From Typhlomys cinereus (taxonomy: Eukaryota; Chordata; Mammalia; Rodentia; Platacanthomyidae): a stretch of 64,000 bases of DNA. Of the stretch, positions 19,922 through 31,481 are shown piece after piece (positions within the stretch are counted from its first letter, which is position 1; every line of letters begins with the position of its first letter). Below the pieces are notes generated by a model, which was not told the origin of the DNA, did no database searches, and was given only the letters and a program-made list of their open reading frames with translations. Both the position numbers and the translations under genes were made by a program. Location: the NCBI GenBank assembly GCA_023101885.1, contig JALPQD010000641.1, positions 902,740 to 966,739 on the forward strand, written 5' to 3'.

Positions 19922-20625
19922 GCTCAGGATTGCTGATGGGACTTCTTGCCTGGATCTTCATTATGTTCTCCACTTTGAACCTTCAGAAGTCTTGTTCTCC
20001 ATCCGTGCTGTAAGGAAAAGCAATCAAATAGTTACAATAGCTCTGACACCAACATTCCAACAGGTGACAATGGAAAGAGCTGTGACAGCTGATCTTCCCC
20101 CACCAGGAAAGATTATCGTTGGGAGAGAAGTGGCCTGGAGGAGTTTCTGTCTCTCTGCTGAGGATGGTGAGTTTTGAGCATCTTCAGTTTCCACTGGCTG
20201 ACCTTAGGTGTATTGTGCTCAGGCCGCTGTCACATGAGTGTCCAGTATCTCTGTGTGACGCCTTGATCACAAGCCCTTTTTTTCTTGACCCTAACTTGGT
20301 GATTCTATCCTCTAAGGCTTTACTGCATGGACATGTGTTTGTAGCTCCCCCTGCTGGAGAGACAGTCAAAATGACGACAGGGTGGGGATTTTCCATTTGG
20401 ATACTAGAGATAAACATTATACATAGTTAACAGTCCAGAATCCTAGAGTGTGGGGGGGCTGGGGGGGCAAATAAAACAACAATAAATACAACTTATGGAA
20501 ATAAAAAGATGGTAATTGTCCCTCACCCTGAGCAAGCATAACAAAGCATTGTACACATGCAATCAATCACACACGTGCAGAAATAGATAAATTCTCCAAG
20601 TCTTTGGATTTAAGAAATATGAATG
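19922..20625. other. Gene-free interval
   Basis: No gene is seen. A short G-run lies at about 20450-20467. Confidence 0.45.
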
Positions 20626-20630
20626 GCTTT

Positions 20631-20812
20631 CAGATGTTGCAGTGAGTAAAGACACTTTATCATGAGCTTGAAAGCATGAATTTGATCAGTGGAGCCCATG
20701 GGAAGCAAGCAGGTGGGAGGGATCTGAGTCCACAGAGTTGTCCTCTGACTTAGACACCTACGTGTGCATCCGCACTTGCACCACAATAATGATGAGTTCA
20801 TTTTTTAAAAAA
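20631..20812 (+). repeat. Decayed B3/B4-like SINE
   Basis: The segment TGCAGTGAGTAAAGACACTT, a later GTTGTCCTCTGACTTAGACA, then CGTGTGCATCCGCACTTGCA and a final A-rich run resemble the rodent B3/B4 SINE layout. Identification is from memory of the family and by eye. Confidence 0.6.
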
Positions 20813-21706
20813 AAGTGGGGGAACACCATGGACATAATATTACACATGGGGAAAAATGTGGAAAGTGTGTGAATCCCTATGGATACATTATGTCCATAGT
20901 CACAGATATTACCAGTCTCCCAGTGGGATTCCATATGACTAAAATTATGAAGATCAGAAACAGTACACATCAAAGTACATTTAAAACACTGAACCCACCA
21001 AACTACTGATGCTCAATATTCTCAGTGACTTTAGACTTACATTTGGATCCTGTGTATCAGGGTCATCTAATATAAAGCAGTTTAATAAGAAACTGTGCAA
21101 GGCCACATGTAGTTTGTGAAGTATGGTTTATTGTGGACTTTGTGAAGTATGTTGTGCCATGGAGTGTGAGACTTTTCTCTTGTGATCACGTGATGCTTGG
21201 GTGTTTTGGGGTGCTGCTGCTGCTCAGTCACAAGGGAGAGTACTGGTCTCACAAATCACAGTGCAAGAAAAAGTAAATACTTCGAATTTGAGATAAGGTT
21301 TCTATTGAAATTGCAATGCTTTTGGAACCTTATAAAGGTATTGCAGTTTGCATTCATGTTGTTGATATGACTATATGACTAAACAACCTAAGATAATTTA
21401 TGAACTTCGGGAACAGAGGGATGCAGCTATACCGTATCAACAGGAATTGCTGAGAAGAGCAAATCTCCTTACTTGATAGAATGTGTGTCTGCCAAAGTAT
21501 GTGAACTTACAGAATCAGTTCACTCCATCTTATCCAACTGCCCAGGGAAAGGTCCTGCTCCTTTGGACTAGGTCTTCCCTCATCAATTAAGCTAATCTAC
21601 AAAAACAGAAATGTTCTTAGCAGATGGAGATACCAGGAAGCGCAGTTAAGGCAGCCTAGCTTTTCATTTCCACTTCTTTGAGTGATTTGTGTCAAGTGGG
21701 ACATTC
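20813..21706. other. Gene-free interval
   Basis: No recognisable gene or recent repeat. Confidence 0.45.
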
Positions 21707-21721
21707 AAGAAATGGGCTTTA

Positions 21722-22798
21722 ACCCAGAAAATTGAGCGCTGTATGTACTCCCTAATAGGTGGCTCCTAGTATCAAACCCACTTAGAGACACTGAAGGATA
21801 AATATCTGTAATACCTACAGTAATTGCAAAGATTATGAACAGGAGGGATGGGGTAGGAGGGTCATACCAGAAACAAGGAGAGAGGGGACCATATTGCAGC
21901 AGAGAAAATAGGCCACCATCAAGAACTGCAAGTAAGTAATGAGACATCTGGTTAAGTTCACAGACTTTCATTCCTGATCATTTACAACTGATGGGGTATG
22001 ATCTCACCAGGAGGGGAGGGCATATAGTCTGGCAGATAAAAAGTAACCATTTTGCAAATGGGTGATTGACCCCTCCTTCACTGTGGTTTCCTACTTTTGT
22101 TACATCTACCTTTGAATATACTCTTATAACAAGACTCTAGTTTAACAGCTTTTTATCTCTGGCCAGGGGGTGACATCCAATACCCATCAGGATGGAATGA
22201 AGGGCATTGCAGGAACAGCAAAACTGAAATAAAAATCAGCAAACCATAATCCAGAACTTCAGAGACTCTATATCAACCACCTTGAACTAGGCCAGCCTAA
22301 TCTCTCCCCATCTAGAAGCTCAGGGAAATTTGCGGAAGAGGGGGCAGTAAGATTGTAAGAGCACAAGGATGGGATGGGAGGAACAATGATATGCAAGATA
22401 CTCCACACAAGTTAGGGTCGAAGCAATCATAATTGGCCTTTGCCCCTGCACAATGTCCAACACACTATTGACCCCACAAAGTCTAGCATTTGCTAAAGGT
22501 ACTAGAATCCTTGGAGGCAAGAGATTGACAGCCACAGTAGTGTTCCTATGCTTAAGGGGAACACGGGAAATGGTTCTGGGAAAAGCCACTGGGTCCTTGC
22601 ACCTTATCGGAGAGGAGGACACAGAGGAGAGTTTGGCATGCATATTAAAGGATGCTCCAGGGATGGGAGGGGGAGGCACTGGGGGATGGGGAGGGAGGGG
22701 GAGGGGAAGGGGGCACAGTGCAGTGGGAGGTTGGAGGGAGGGAGGGGACTGGTGTACCTTTTAAGTTTATATGAGTGGAAATAAAAAAAATTAAAAAA
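21722..22798 (+). mobile_element. 5'-truncated L1 (end of ORF2 plus 3' UTR)
   Basis: Flanked by a 15-bp target duplication, AAGAAATGGGCTTTA (21707-21721 and 22799-22813). It begins within the last codons of ORF2 (CCAGAAAATTGAGCGCTGTA) and runs through a guanine-rich tract at about 22665-22745 to an A-rich tail. Confidence 0.92.
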
Positions 22799-23299
22799 AA
22801 GAAATGGGCTTTAGATGGGACTTTAGTAGTGTATAATTATTAATATTCCAAAAGAGGTAGAGAAGTAACTGGTTCTATGTGTACCTTATCTGTCATTATG
22901 ACTGCTTGTTGTCACTGCATAATGCTCACTTCAGGGGATCTATACTCATGGGAGCCCTGTTTTCATGCTACCCTCTTCTTCATTTGCCTGGAATCATCAA
23001 TATCAGCTTGCTCATATGGGGAGATCCTATGGACTCCATGTTGCTACAGTTGCTAAATATGGGGCTTCTACTTTCATTCTTATGTACTTCTTTCTGAATC
23101 TCACTTGATCTCCATTAACCTAAACATTGGAACTATGTTTTCTTAAGAGATAGACAGATAAGGTAGTAGAAGGATATGCCAGCAAAAGCAGAATATCCAG
23201 GTAATGAGTGAACATTTGTGAAAGAGAGAACCACTATTCTGAAGAAAATGGAGCATGTTAAGAAGGCACAGAGAGATGGACTAATAATCTGTGACATTT

Positions 23300-23580
23300 A
23301 AATTTTTTTAATTCAATTGTGTGTGTGCGTGTTTATATGTATATGTGTATGTATGTATGTGTGTATGTAGAACCACAGACGAATTCAGGAACCACCATGG
23401 ACGCCTCTACCTCCTCCTTGTTTGCTCTGCTCAGGGATTCACAGGCTCTGCCATACCAGGACCGGAAATGCAGGCCACCCCTGCTTCCGCCCGGCGTCTA
23501 TACTGGGGTCTGGGATCCGAACTCAGGACCTACTGCCTGCAAGGCAGAGGCTTAACCCTTGAGCCACCTCTCCAGCCCCC
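23300..23580 (-). mobile_element. Long-form SINE
   Basis: Imperfect target duplication AATCTGTGACATTT / AATCCATGACATTT (23286-23299 and 23581-23594). The body has a roughly 10-bp insertion (TTGTTTGCTC region) compared with the 19.6-kb copy. It is shared with the right arm at 63286-63566. Confidence 0.88.
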
Positions 23581-24009
23581 AATCCATGACATTTTAAAGA
23601 TCAACAGAAATCAAGGCATACCATTGCAAGCTGAGTCAGGATGGAAGCACAAGTAAGTTTGACAATTCCCAGCTTAGAGTGGTTTTGGTGCAGGTAATTA
23701 AGCAGGATATGATCATGGAGGAGCACATGGTTGCAGTGGTAGAGTTGAACATCAACTCTTTCCATAAAAGTCTCAATTTGCAGTGACTGTTATCATTGAT
23801 GTTCAAGTATGTACAATTCAGAGGGCCAATCACTGCCTTATTGGAAATGTAGCCAAAATAATAAAAATAAAAATCATATGGAGGAACAGAAGTGATGTAA
23901 CAGCAAAAACTCATAGGATCTTATGCTGACATTTTTGCTTTGGCATGAAAAGAGGAACCTATTCTGTAAGCAAACCTGCCTTAGTCTGGGCTCTGTGGAG
24001 ACTTCCTGT

Positions 24010-24019
24010 TGATTTGCAT
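24010..24019 (+). promoter_or_regulatory. Kappa V promoter decamer
   Basis: TGATTTGCAT, an exact match to TNATTTGCAT, lies 92 nt before the leader ATG. Confidence 0.88.
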
Positions 24020-24111
24020 GCAGCCAGAGACCAACTCACTGTTCTCATCACTCATTAATAGGAGGGGGATACCTTATACAGCAGTCAGTCACACTCAGGC
24101 ATAGCATAGAC

Positions 24112-24160
24112 ATGAGGGACCCGACTCAGCTCCTGGGTCTCCTGCTGCTCTGGCTTTCAG
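24112..24160 (+). pseudogene. IGKV: Leader exon of the left-arm IGKV1-like segment
   Basis: A 49-nt exon encoding MRDPTQLLGLLLLWLS plus one base, with donor GTAAAGAA. It is intact in itself. The downstream V exon has a stop, so the gene is a pseudogene. Confidence 0.9.
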
Positions 24161-24278
24161 GTAAAGAAAGACTACATTAGAACATTTTGAAGTTCAGTAT
24201 GGTAAGACCTGCGCAGATTTTTAAGAACGTCACATTACAACATGCTTCAAACTATATATTTTTCTGTTTTTAACCTAG

Positions 24279-24576
24279 GTGTGAAATGTGACATCCAAAT
24301 GACCCAGACCCCATCCTCCCTGTCTTTGTCTCTGGGAGACAGAATCAGCATCAGTTGCCAGGTCAGTTGGGACATTGGTAACTGGTTAGTCTGGTACCAA
24401 CAGAAACCAGGGAAAGGTCCTAAGCTCCTGATCTATTGTGCAACTAATTTACAATCTGGGATTCCACTGAGGTTCAGTGGCAGTTGATCTGGGACAGATT
24501 TCACCCTCACCATCAGCAGCCTGGAGCCTGAAGACATTGCCACTTACTACTGTCTACAGTGTAGTAGCTACCGTCC
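24279..24576 (+). pseudogene. IGKV: IGKV1-like V exon with an internal stop
   Basis: The acceptor (tttttaacctag) is good and framework 1 reads [18 protein letters not shown]. The first cysteine is in SISC, the tryptophan in [13 protein letters not shown], and the second cysteine in ATYYC. The second glycine of the framework 3 GSGSG motif is TGA (24485-24487), which ends translation about 40 residues before the J junction. The right-arm copy has GGA here, so the stop arose on this copy. Apart from the stop the exon is well preserved. Confidence 0.92.
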
Positions 24577-24604
24577 CACAGTGATTCAAGCCATAACATA
24601 AACC
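24577..24604 (+). promoter_or_regulatory. 12-spacer recombination signal of the left-arm IGKV pseudogene
   Basis: Heptamer CACAGTG, 12-nt spacer ATTCAAGCCATA, nonamer ACATAAACC. It is nearly identical to the signal at 16.9 kb and looks competent despite the broken V exon. Confidence 0.92.
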
Positions 24605-27108
24605 CCTCAGAAAGCAGAAGTGTGAGACTGAGGGGCTAGAAATGCTGCTTCTGGTGCTCCCAACTGGTAATGTGTTTGCTCTGACAGCCAGGCCTTGAAG
24701 CTTACTGGGGGTTTGGGTAAAACAGTGAGGATCCTCTGCCCTTAATTTTTTTTTTTTGGTGCTACAGCTGGTTTCTTTTTTTTTCTTTTTTTTTATTTAT
24801 TTCTTCCACTCATACAAAGTTGATTAGTACTCCATTCCCCTTCCTCCTTCCACCCCTTCCTTGGACCCCCTTTCGACTCCCGCCTTTTCCCCTTCCTTTC
24901 CCACCTCCCTCCCTTTCTCCCAGTGCCCCCTGCCATCCCATTCCTAGAGCATCCTTTAGTGTGCATGTCAAACTTCTTTCTGGGTCCTACTCTCTGATGA
25001 GGTATAAGGACTCAGTATGAACAATATTGTGGTTGTTAATCCCTTGCCTCTAAGGATCGTAGTGCCTGTGATCCATGGTAGACTTTGGGGATTCAATGAT
25101 ATGTTGGTCATTACGCAGGTCATGCAAAGTCCTATTATGATTACTTTGGCCCTAAGTTGTATGGAGTATCTTTCATATCATTGCTTCTCCCCATCTTTAG
25201 GCTCCTACATTTTTACCACCACCTTTTCTCCAAATTTCCCTGAGCTTTAGGATGGGGAGAGATTAGGCTGGCCTGGTCCCAGGTGGTGGATGTAGACTCT
25301 CTGATTTTCTGAATTATAATTTGTTGACTTTTTCTTCAGTTTTGCTGCTTCAACACTGCCCTTGGCTCCATCCTGATGGGTATTGTATGTCACCCCCCTG
25401 GCCAGAGATAAAAGGCTGTTAAAATAGGGTCTTATTATAAAAGTAGATTCAAAAGTAGATGGAATAAGAATAGAAAACTGCGGTGAGGGGGTGTCATTCT
25501 CCAATTTTCAGGATGGTTACCTTCTATCTGCCAGAATCTATGCCCTCCCTTTCTGGTAAGATCATACCTCATCAGTTGCAAATGATCAGGAAGGAAAGTC
25601 TGTGAGCTTAACTAGATGTCTCATTACTTACTTGCAGTCCTTGATGGTGGCCTATTTTCTCTGCCATAGCATGATTCCTGCTCTCCTTTTTTCTGGTAGG
25701 GCCCTTTTTCCCCTTCCCTCCCTGCTTATAATCTTTGCAATTACTGTAGGTATTACAGAGATTTATCTGTGTGTGTGTCACTAAGTGGGTTTGGTACTAG
25801 GATCCACATATTAGGGAGTACATATGGCACTTAATTTTCTGTGTCTGGGATACTTCACTCAATATAATTGTTTCTAATTCTATTCATGTCCCGGGAAATT
25901 TCATTAGTTCGTCTTTTTTGATAGCTGAGTAGTATTCCATTGTATAAATGTACCATATTTTCCTTATACACTCATCAATTGTTGGGCATTTGGGTTGATT
26001 CTATGACTTTGCTATTGTAAACAGTGCTGCTATGAACATGGTCGTGCTAGTGTTATAGAGGTCAATTTTTGCTATATGAGGTGTTACTCCCAAAAGTGGA
26101 ATAGCAGGGTCATATGGCAATTCTATCTCTGTCTTTTTAAAAAAATGCCAGACAGCTCGCCAGAGTGGTTGTATAAGCCTGCATTCCCACCAGCAATGTA
26201 GGAGAGTTTCCTTCTCACCACATCCTCTCCAGCATTTGGTGCTGTTTGTATTGTGGATTTTTGCCATCCTGACCAGGGTGAGATGATATCTCAGGGAGGT
26301 TTTGATTTGCATTTTCCTGAGGGCTAAGGATAAGGAACATTTTTTAAGGTATTTGTTAGACATTTCAGTTTCTTCCCTGGCAATTTCATAAGATCCCATC
26401 TGTTGAGTGTTGGTTGTAGCGACTGTGCTATTGGATTTCCATTTAGGCCAACTGTTTGCCTAGTCCAATCAGCTCGAGGGAGTTCCCTACCCTTCAACTA
26501 AGGTTTTTATAGTCTCTGGCCTTATATTAAGGTCCTTAATCCATTTGGAATTAAGTCTTGTACATGGTGAGAAATACGGGTCAAATTTTAATCTTCTGCA
26601 TGTGGACATCCAGTTTCTTCCTTGATAATGACAGATAGTTTTGCTGGGTATATCAGCCTAGGTTGACACTTTTGCTATTCAATACATGAAGTACATCTCC
26701 CCAAGCTCTTTTTGCTTTTACTGTTTCCATTGAGAAGTCATTTGTTATTTTAATAGGTTTACCTTTAAAAGTTGTCTTTGTGCTGGAAAACTTTTCTCTC
26801 TTCTTCAATCATGACATAGTTTTGCCTGGTTTATTAGCTTGAGATGACATTTGTTCTCATTCAATACTTAAAGTACATATCTGCAAGCTCTTCTTGCTTT
26901 TATTGTTTCCATTGAGAACTCATTTGTTATTTTAATAAGTTTACCTTTAAAAGTAACTTTTTTTCCCCTTGAAGCTCTCAGCACCTTTTCTTTGTGTTGA
27001 GTGTGGAGTGTTTAGACTATTATTTGCCGTGGCGAGTTTCTATTTTGGTCATATCTGTTTGGAGTGTGGAACGCCTCTTATATTTGGATTGGCCTCTCAT
27101 TCTTTAGG

Positions 27109-27550
27109 TGTCATAGTTAAGCACCGGTGTCAACTTGACTGTTGAGGGTTTGAGCTCTGGGCACAGTTGTAGAGAGTTGATGATTGAGTTAAGCCCAGAG
27201 CAAACCTGAAGGAGATTGTCTAGCTGATGGGGAAGACCCAGCCCATGTTGGGTGGGAATAGGCCCTGGATAAATCACAGAGAGCTGGTTAAATCGCAGAG
27301 AGATGGTTGAGAGAGTCGGCATCCTTCTGTTCACTTGGCCAGATATGCTGGTCTGGCAAATAAGGATTGTCAGTCTCTCAGCTGTTATGCAGTGATGGTG
27401 TGGTCAGTTCTCTTGACCTTGGTGTTGGTGCATGCTCTCCCGTCAAGCTGGACTAAGAACTATAACCAGAAATCATAAGAGAATAAACCCCTCGATCCCT
27501 TAAGCCGTTTCATGGTCATTTATCAGCAATGTTGCAAGCTGATTGCAACA
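27109..27550 (+). repeat. 5' LTR of the MaLR-type element
   Basis: 442 bp, starting TGTCATAGTTAAGCACCGG and ending GATTGCAACA, with an AATAAA signal at about 27482. It is 21 bp longer than the 3' LTR, mainly from a local duplication of the 'ATCACAGAGAG' segment near 27272-27303. Confidence 0.85.
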
Positions 27551-28463
27551 GAATTTAGTACCCAGGAAGTGGGGTGTTGCTGATAAATCTGACTTTGTGG
27601 ATTTTGTGACTTTTGAGCACACAAAATTTCTGCTGGACAAAGTTGGAAATGCTTGAGAATTTTCACTTTGTGGATTTACAAATACCGTTCTTCAGAGTTT
27701 AGTGGGCCAGTTGCTGAGAGAGATTGTTTGGGCCCAATTTGTGATGAGGGGAACAGGGACTTTTGGTAAATCTGTATTTGAAGATGACGGACTGGTTTGC
27801 TTGACAGAGGAGAGCTGTGTTGGCAGCCTTAAAGGTTTGGATGTGCAAAGGGCAGGCAGCAGAATATCTGCTGCTGTTGGAGAAATGAATATCAGTGAAG
27901 GAAAACCTAGTGACTTGCACTGGGATAGTGGAAAACATGAAAACCACCGTATGGCGAGTTCATGGTTTGAAAACCCAGATTCCTTAAGGGGCCAAAAGCC
28001 CAAGTTAAAGTTGTTTCTTGACCTTTGCAAGTTTGGCTGCCTGGAAAAGAGGCTTTTCCAGCATCAGCACGTTAAAGTTGTTACAGTTGTAGCTCCAATG
28101 GACTAAGCTAAATTTCAACCTTGCTTCAGAATCTGGCAGTATCCCTCAGGTGATACTGGTTTTAGGTTTCATGGAAAGCAGCAAAAGCTTGGCACCAAGT
28201 GGCAGGCATAGAGTTTCTGTGAGAGAAGATGAAGCTTATAGCTGCAGAGGAACTCAGAGTACTTTTGGAGATGCCAGAACCGTGGGATGTATGCTGAAGA
28301 CTGGAGTGGAGATTAAGCCTCATTCAAAAGAACTCTGCTTTTACAACTTTTAGCTGCAAACAGGGAGTAGGAATTCCTGAAAACTTTGAACCACCATGAT
28401 TACATGATGAGCAACAGAAGATGGACATTGAAATACAAGATGTGGTAATTTTCTGGACTTTGA

Positions 28464-28467
<4 letters not shown>

Positions 28468-28506
<39 letters not shown>

Positions 28507-28582
28507 GTGGGACCTGGGATCCGAACTCAGAACCTTCTGCTTGTGAGACAGAGTCACAACCCCTGAGCCATCTCTCCAGCCC
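28468..28582 (-). mobile_element. Short SINE present only in the left arm
   Basis: A tRNA-like head (GGCTGGAGAGATGGCTCAGG on its strand) is followed directly by an A-tail, seen as about 36 T at 28468-28503. It is flanked by a perfect 15-bp target duplication, CTGGACTTTGATCTT (28453-28467 and 28583-28597). It lacks the GC-rich body and CA tract of the long form. The right arm retains a single uninterrupted copy of the target at 58398-58412. Confidence 0.93.
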
Positions 28583-28860
28583 CTGGACTTTGATCTTAAT
28601 TTAAATGTTTTCTTATTTTATCAAGGTCCTTCTGTTTTAATGTTTTATTTTTTTAAAGTATTTAACTTATTCTGATTTAATAGCCTTCTAAAGTTAAAAA
28701 ACTTTGAACTTTTAAAATGTTGGAACTAAAGTTTTAATGAGAACATTTTAAATTTGTCCATGGAATGAATGTATTTATATTTTTTAACATCTGTGGGGAC
28801 AATGAAAGGTTACAGTTTAAAAGTGCTATTGTTTTTGTGTTGAATTGACAAGGGGTGGAG

Positions 28861-29281
28861 TGTCATAGTTAAGCACAGGTGTCAACTTGACTGTTGAGAG
28901 TTTGAGCTCTGGGCATAGTTGTAAAGAGGTGATGTTGAGTTAAGCCCAGAGCAGACCTGAAGGAGATTGTCTAGCTGACAGGGAAGACCCAGACCATGGT
29001 GGGTGGGATTAGGCCCTGGATAAATCACAGAGAGCTCATTGAGAGAGTCGGTATCCTTCTGTTCACTTGGCCAGACATGCTAGTCTGGGAATAAGGATTG
29101 CCCATCTCTCAGCTGTTATGCAGTGATGGTGTAGCCAGTTCCCTTGACCTTGGTGTTGGTGCATGCTCTCCCATCAAGGTGGACTAAGAACTGTAACAAG
29201 TAATCGTAAAAGAATAAACCCCTGGGTCCCTTAAGCCATTTGATGGTCATTTATCAGCAATGTTGCAGGCTGACTGCAACA
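28861..29281 (+). repeat. 3' LTR of the MaLR-type element
   Basis: 421 bp, starting TGTCATAGTTAAGCACAGG and ending GACTGCAACA. It differs from the 5' LTR at scattered bases, so the insertion is not recent. Confidence 0.85.
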
Positions 29282-30689
29282 TTAGGTGAGGGAAGTTTTC
29301 ATTTATGATAATTTGAAAAATTTCCTCAGATGTGGTATTTTGGGATTCTTGCTCTGGTACTCCATGAATGCACATGTGAGGCTTTGTCAGGGTGTCCCAT
29401 AACTCTTGAATATTCCTCTCACGTATCTTTTTGACTTCAATAACATTTTCCATTGAGCTGCTTAGTACTTCTACTTTGTCTTTAAGATCTGAAATTCTAT
29501 TTTCTGCTTCATTAGTTCTGCTGATAAGAGTCTCTGTTGAGTTGTGGGTTGAAGGTAACTTGTCTTTTAGTTCAATTTTAAACTCTGCTAGAGACTATTT
29601 TAACTGCTCTATGCCTATTTTTGTTTCTTGAATTGTTTTTCTCAACTCCTCCAAGTGTGTGTTGTGTTCCTGTTCAAAGTGGTTGATGCAGTTATTTAAC
29701 TCCTCTTAAATTTCCTCTTTCATATGATTGATCATGGTAATGATCATGCTTTGAATGTCATTATCTTGGGCCTGCCTTTATTGCCTATTTTCTGTGAATT
29801 TGTTCTGGTTGGAAACTATCATTGTGGGGTTAATTCCTTCGATGGGAGATTTGTCTTCGTGGGTTTTGTTTCTCATGGATCTGTACTTTAACTTGGGCAT
29901 TGTTGTTTTGTCTGTTAAGACCTTTCGGTTTCTGTGTGTTTTTGACTGAACTAAATTAGTGTGTATTACTACTCTCAGGCAGTTATTACTAGTGTTTGCC
30001 TTAGAGTTAGGTATGTTTGTCTGTAGTTATTGTTATTTCCTGGATGCGGGTATTAGACTGTTAGTACATCAATTAAGACAAGTTTAGTAGACAGGAGGTG
30101 AATATTAGTATGTTAGTGCACTTTTATGATTTAGTACCTTGGTGATAAGTGAGGGTGAGTGGTATAGTCCCTGAAGTTTAACATGGTTTCCGGGTGGTTA
30201 TATGGAAAAGTTAATCTACAGTGATTAATAATTGAAAGGAACAGGATGGTAAAAAAGGGTTTACTTATCTTTGGGTTGGATGTGAAGAATCTCTCTCATG
30301 TGATTGGATGATTTTAGATGATATCAGGTCTATGGACTTTGTCCCCTACAGTTTTCTTGGGTTTTCTTGGACTCTGTTGAATTCTGAGGAGCAGTGTGTC
30401 CTCCCTGGACCACAAACATCCCAGGCAGGCAGAAAGGGCAGAGGAACTGGTCGCACACTGGAGCATTTCACCTGGGACCTGGCTTGTGGCCCAAAGGCCC
30501 ACCCAAGCCTGGGGCAACCTGGGTGCTGCTCAGGCTGGCCGGTGGGAGAAGCTAGGTCAAGCTGGTGGGAGCCACCTGAAATGCAGGGTGACCAGGAGTA
30601 TCTGGGGCAGGTGGGTGGCCAAACCGGCAGAGATCTTGGTATTGTTCTTCTAAGTGTAGCATATTAAAATGGACATTTTGGTCTTTCTT

Positions 30690-31480
30690 CATTCTGAGAC
30701 CCCAGTCCATGGAAACGTAATATACATCATTAGTTTGGAGACAACTCATTTCAATTAACACCATTGAGAAACTACCTTAAACTCATACTCAGAGATGTGT
30801 CTCCTATGTGATTACTCACCTGAAAGCAAGTTAATATTAAAGGTTAGTCATTGAAATTCTATAATCCCAACATTATCAGTGTGCATTGCAAAATGGCAAC
30901 AAATGTCAAGATTTTTACAAAATCATCCCCCATTGCACAATATTCTTTCCGCATCATTTTATCTATCTCTCTCCAAGACCCCAGGCTTCATTGTCCAACT
31001 GCCTTTTATCCACTAGTGAGAGTCTACAGAAATGCCATTTTCAAGAACATTCTATTCCCTTTAGAAACAAAAAGTTATTTATCAGGAAATAAGAGGAATG
31101 TCCCCTGTCTACATCTACATATCCAGTTTTCATTCAGCAATTACATTGCTTCACAATGAAATTTACAAGCTTTCTTCTTCATCCTCAAAAATGAGCTCTG
31201 GATTACTTTGGAGGATAAACAAAACACTTTCACTTTTCCCAAAAATCCTCCAGGTCATATTGCAGATGACAGAAAATAGTAGAGGAAATAGTGGGAAAAC
31301 TAACAGTATCAATCCTAGTATGCAATGATGCTCAAAAAACCAGTATGAGTCACATATTAACAATTAATATTATAGCATAGCATTTGAGAATTAAGATTGT
31401 GTAGCCTCACATTCTAGCTTTATAGTAACTTTTCACAAATTCTTTATAATTTAAGACATTGAAAGGAGTCAAGAATTGTT
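30690..31480. other. Gene-free interval downstream of the V2R exon
   Basis: Unique-looking sequence shared with the right arm. Short open frames on both strands have no recognisable domain. Confidence 0.5.
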
Positions 31481-31481
31481 T

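Larger units (their letters stand above)
27109..29281 (+). mobile_element. Complete MaLR-type LTR retrotransposon inside L1 ORF1
   Basis: Two LTRs in the same orientation enclose 1.3 kb. A perfect 5-bp target duplication, TTAGG (27104-27108 and 29282-29286), flanks the whole element. A primer-binding-like segment follows the first LTR (TTAGTACCCAGGAAGTGGGG), as in MaLR elements. A purine-rich tract (AAGGGGTGGAG) precedes the second LTR. The internal region shows no gag, pol or env domain, as expected for a non-autonomous ERVL-MaLR. Family assignment rests on these structural cues and recall of MaLR leader sequence. Confidence 0.85.
24774..30650 (-). mobile_element. Old, rearranged L1 (left arm) hosting a MaLR element
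   Basis: From left to right: poly(T) and 3' UTR (24.77-25.8 kb), ORF2 C-terminus including [18 protein letters not shown] (25.8-26.4 kb), then a jump of most of ORF2, then ORF1 sequence (26.6-27.1 kb), the inserted MaLR, the rest of ORF1 (29.29-29.95 kb), and a 5' leader (30.0-30.65 kb). About 180 bp of ORF2 is also missing near 26380. A segment of ORF1 of about 165 bp is duplicated in tandem (about 26625-26795 and 26796-26960). No long open frame survives. The same structure is present in the right arm. Confidence 0.85.

Noticed and set aside
27702..28106. 134-codon open frame as a possible host gene
   Set aside because: It is internal to a two-LTR MaLR-type element and has no recognisable domain. 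Recorded only as a property of the element.
30308..30667. 119-codon open frame, also at 56328-56687
   Set aside because: Lies in the 5' leader of an old L1, with a GC-rich repetitive composition. It is open in both arms because the arms are near-identical, not because of selection.
31098..31328. Small open frames downstream of the V2R exon as a possible extra receptor exon
   Set aside because: No V2R cysteine or transmembrane motifs, no splice context, and open frames occur on both strands.
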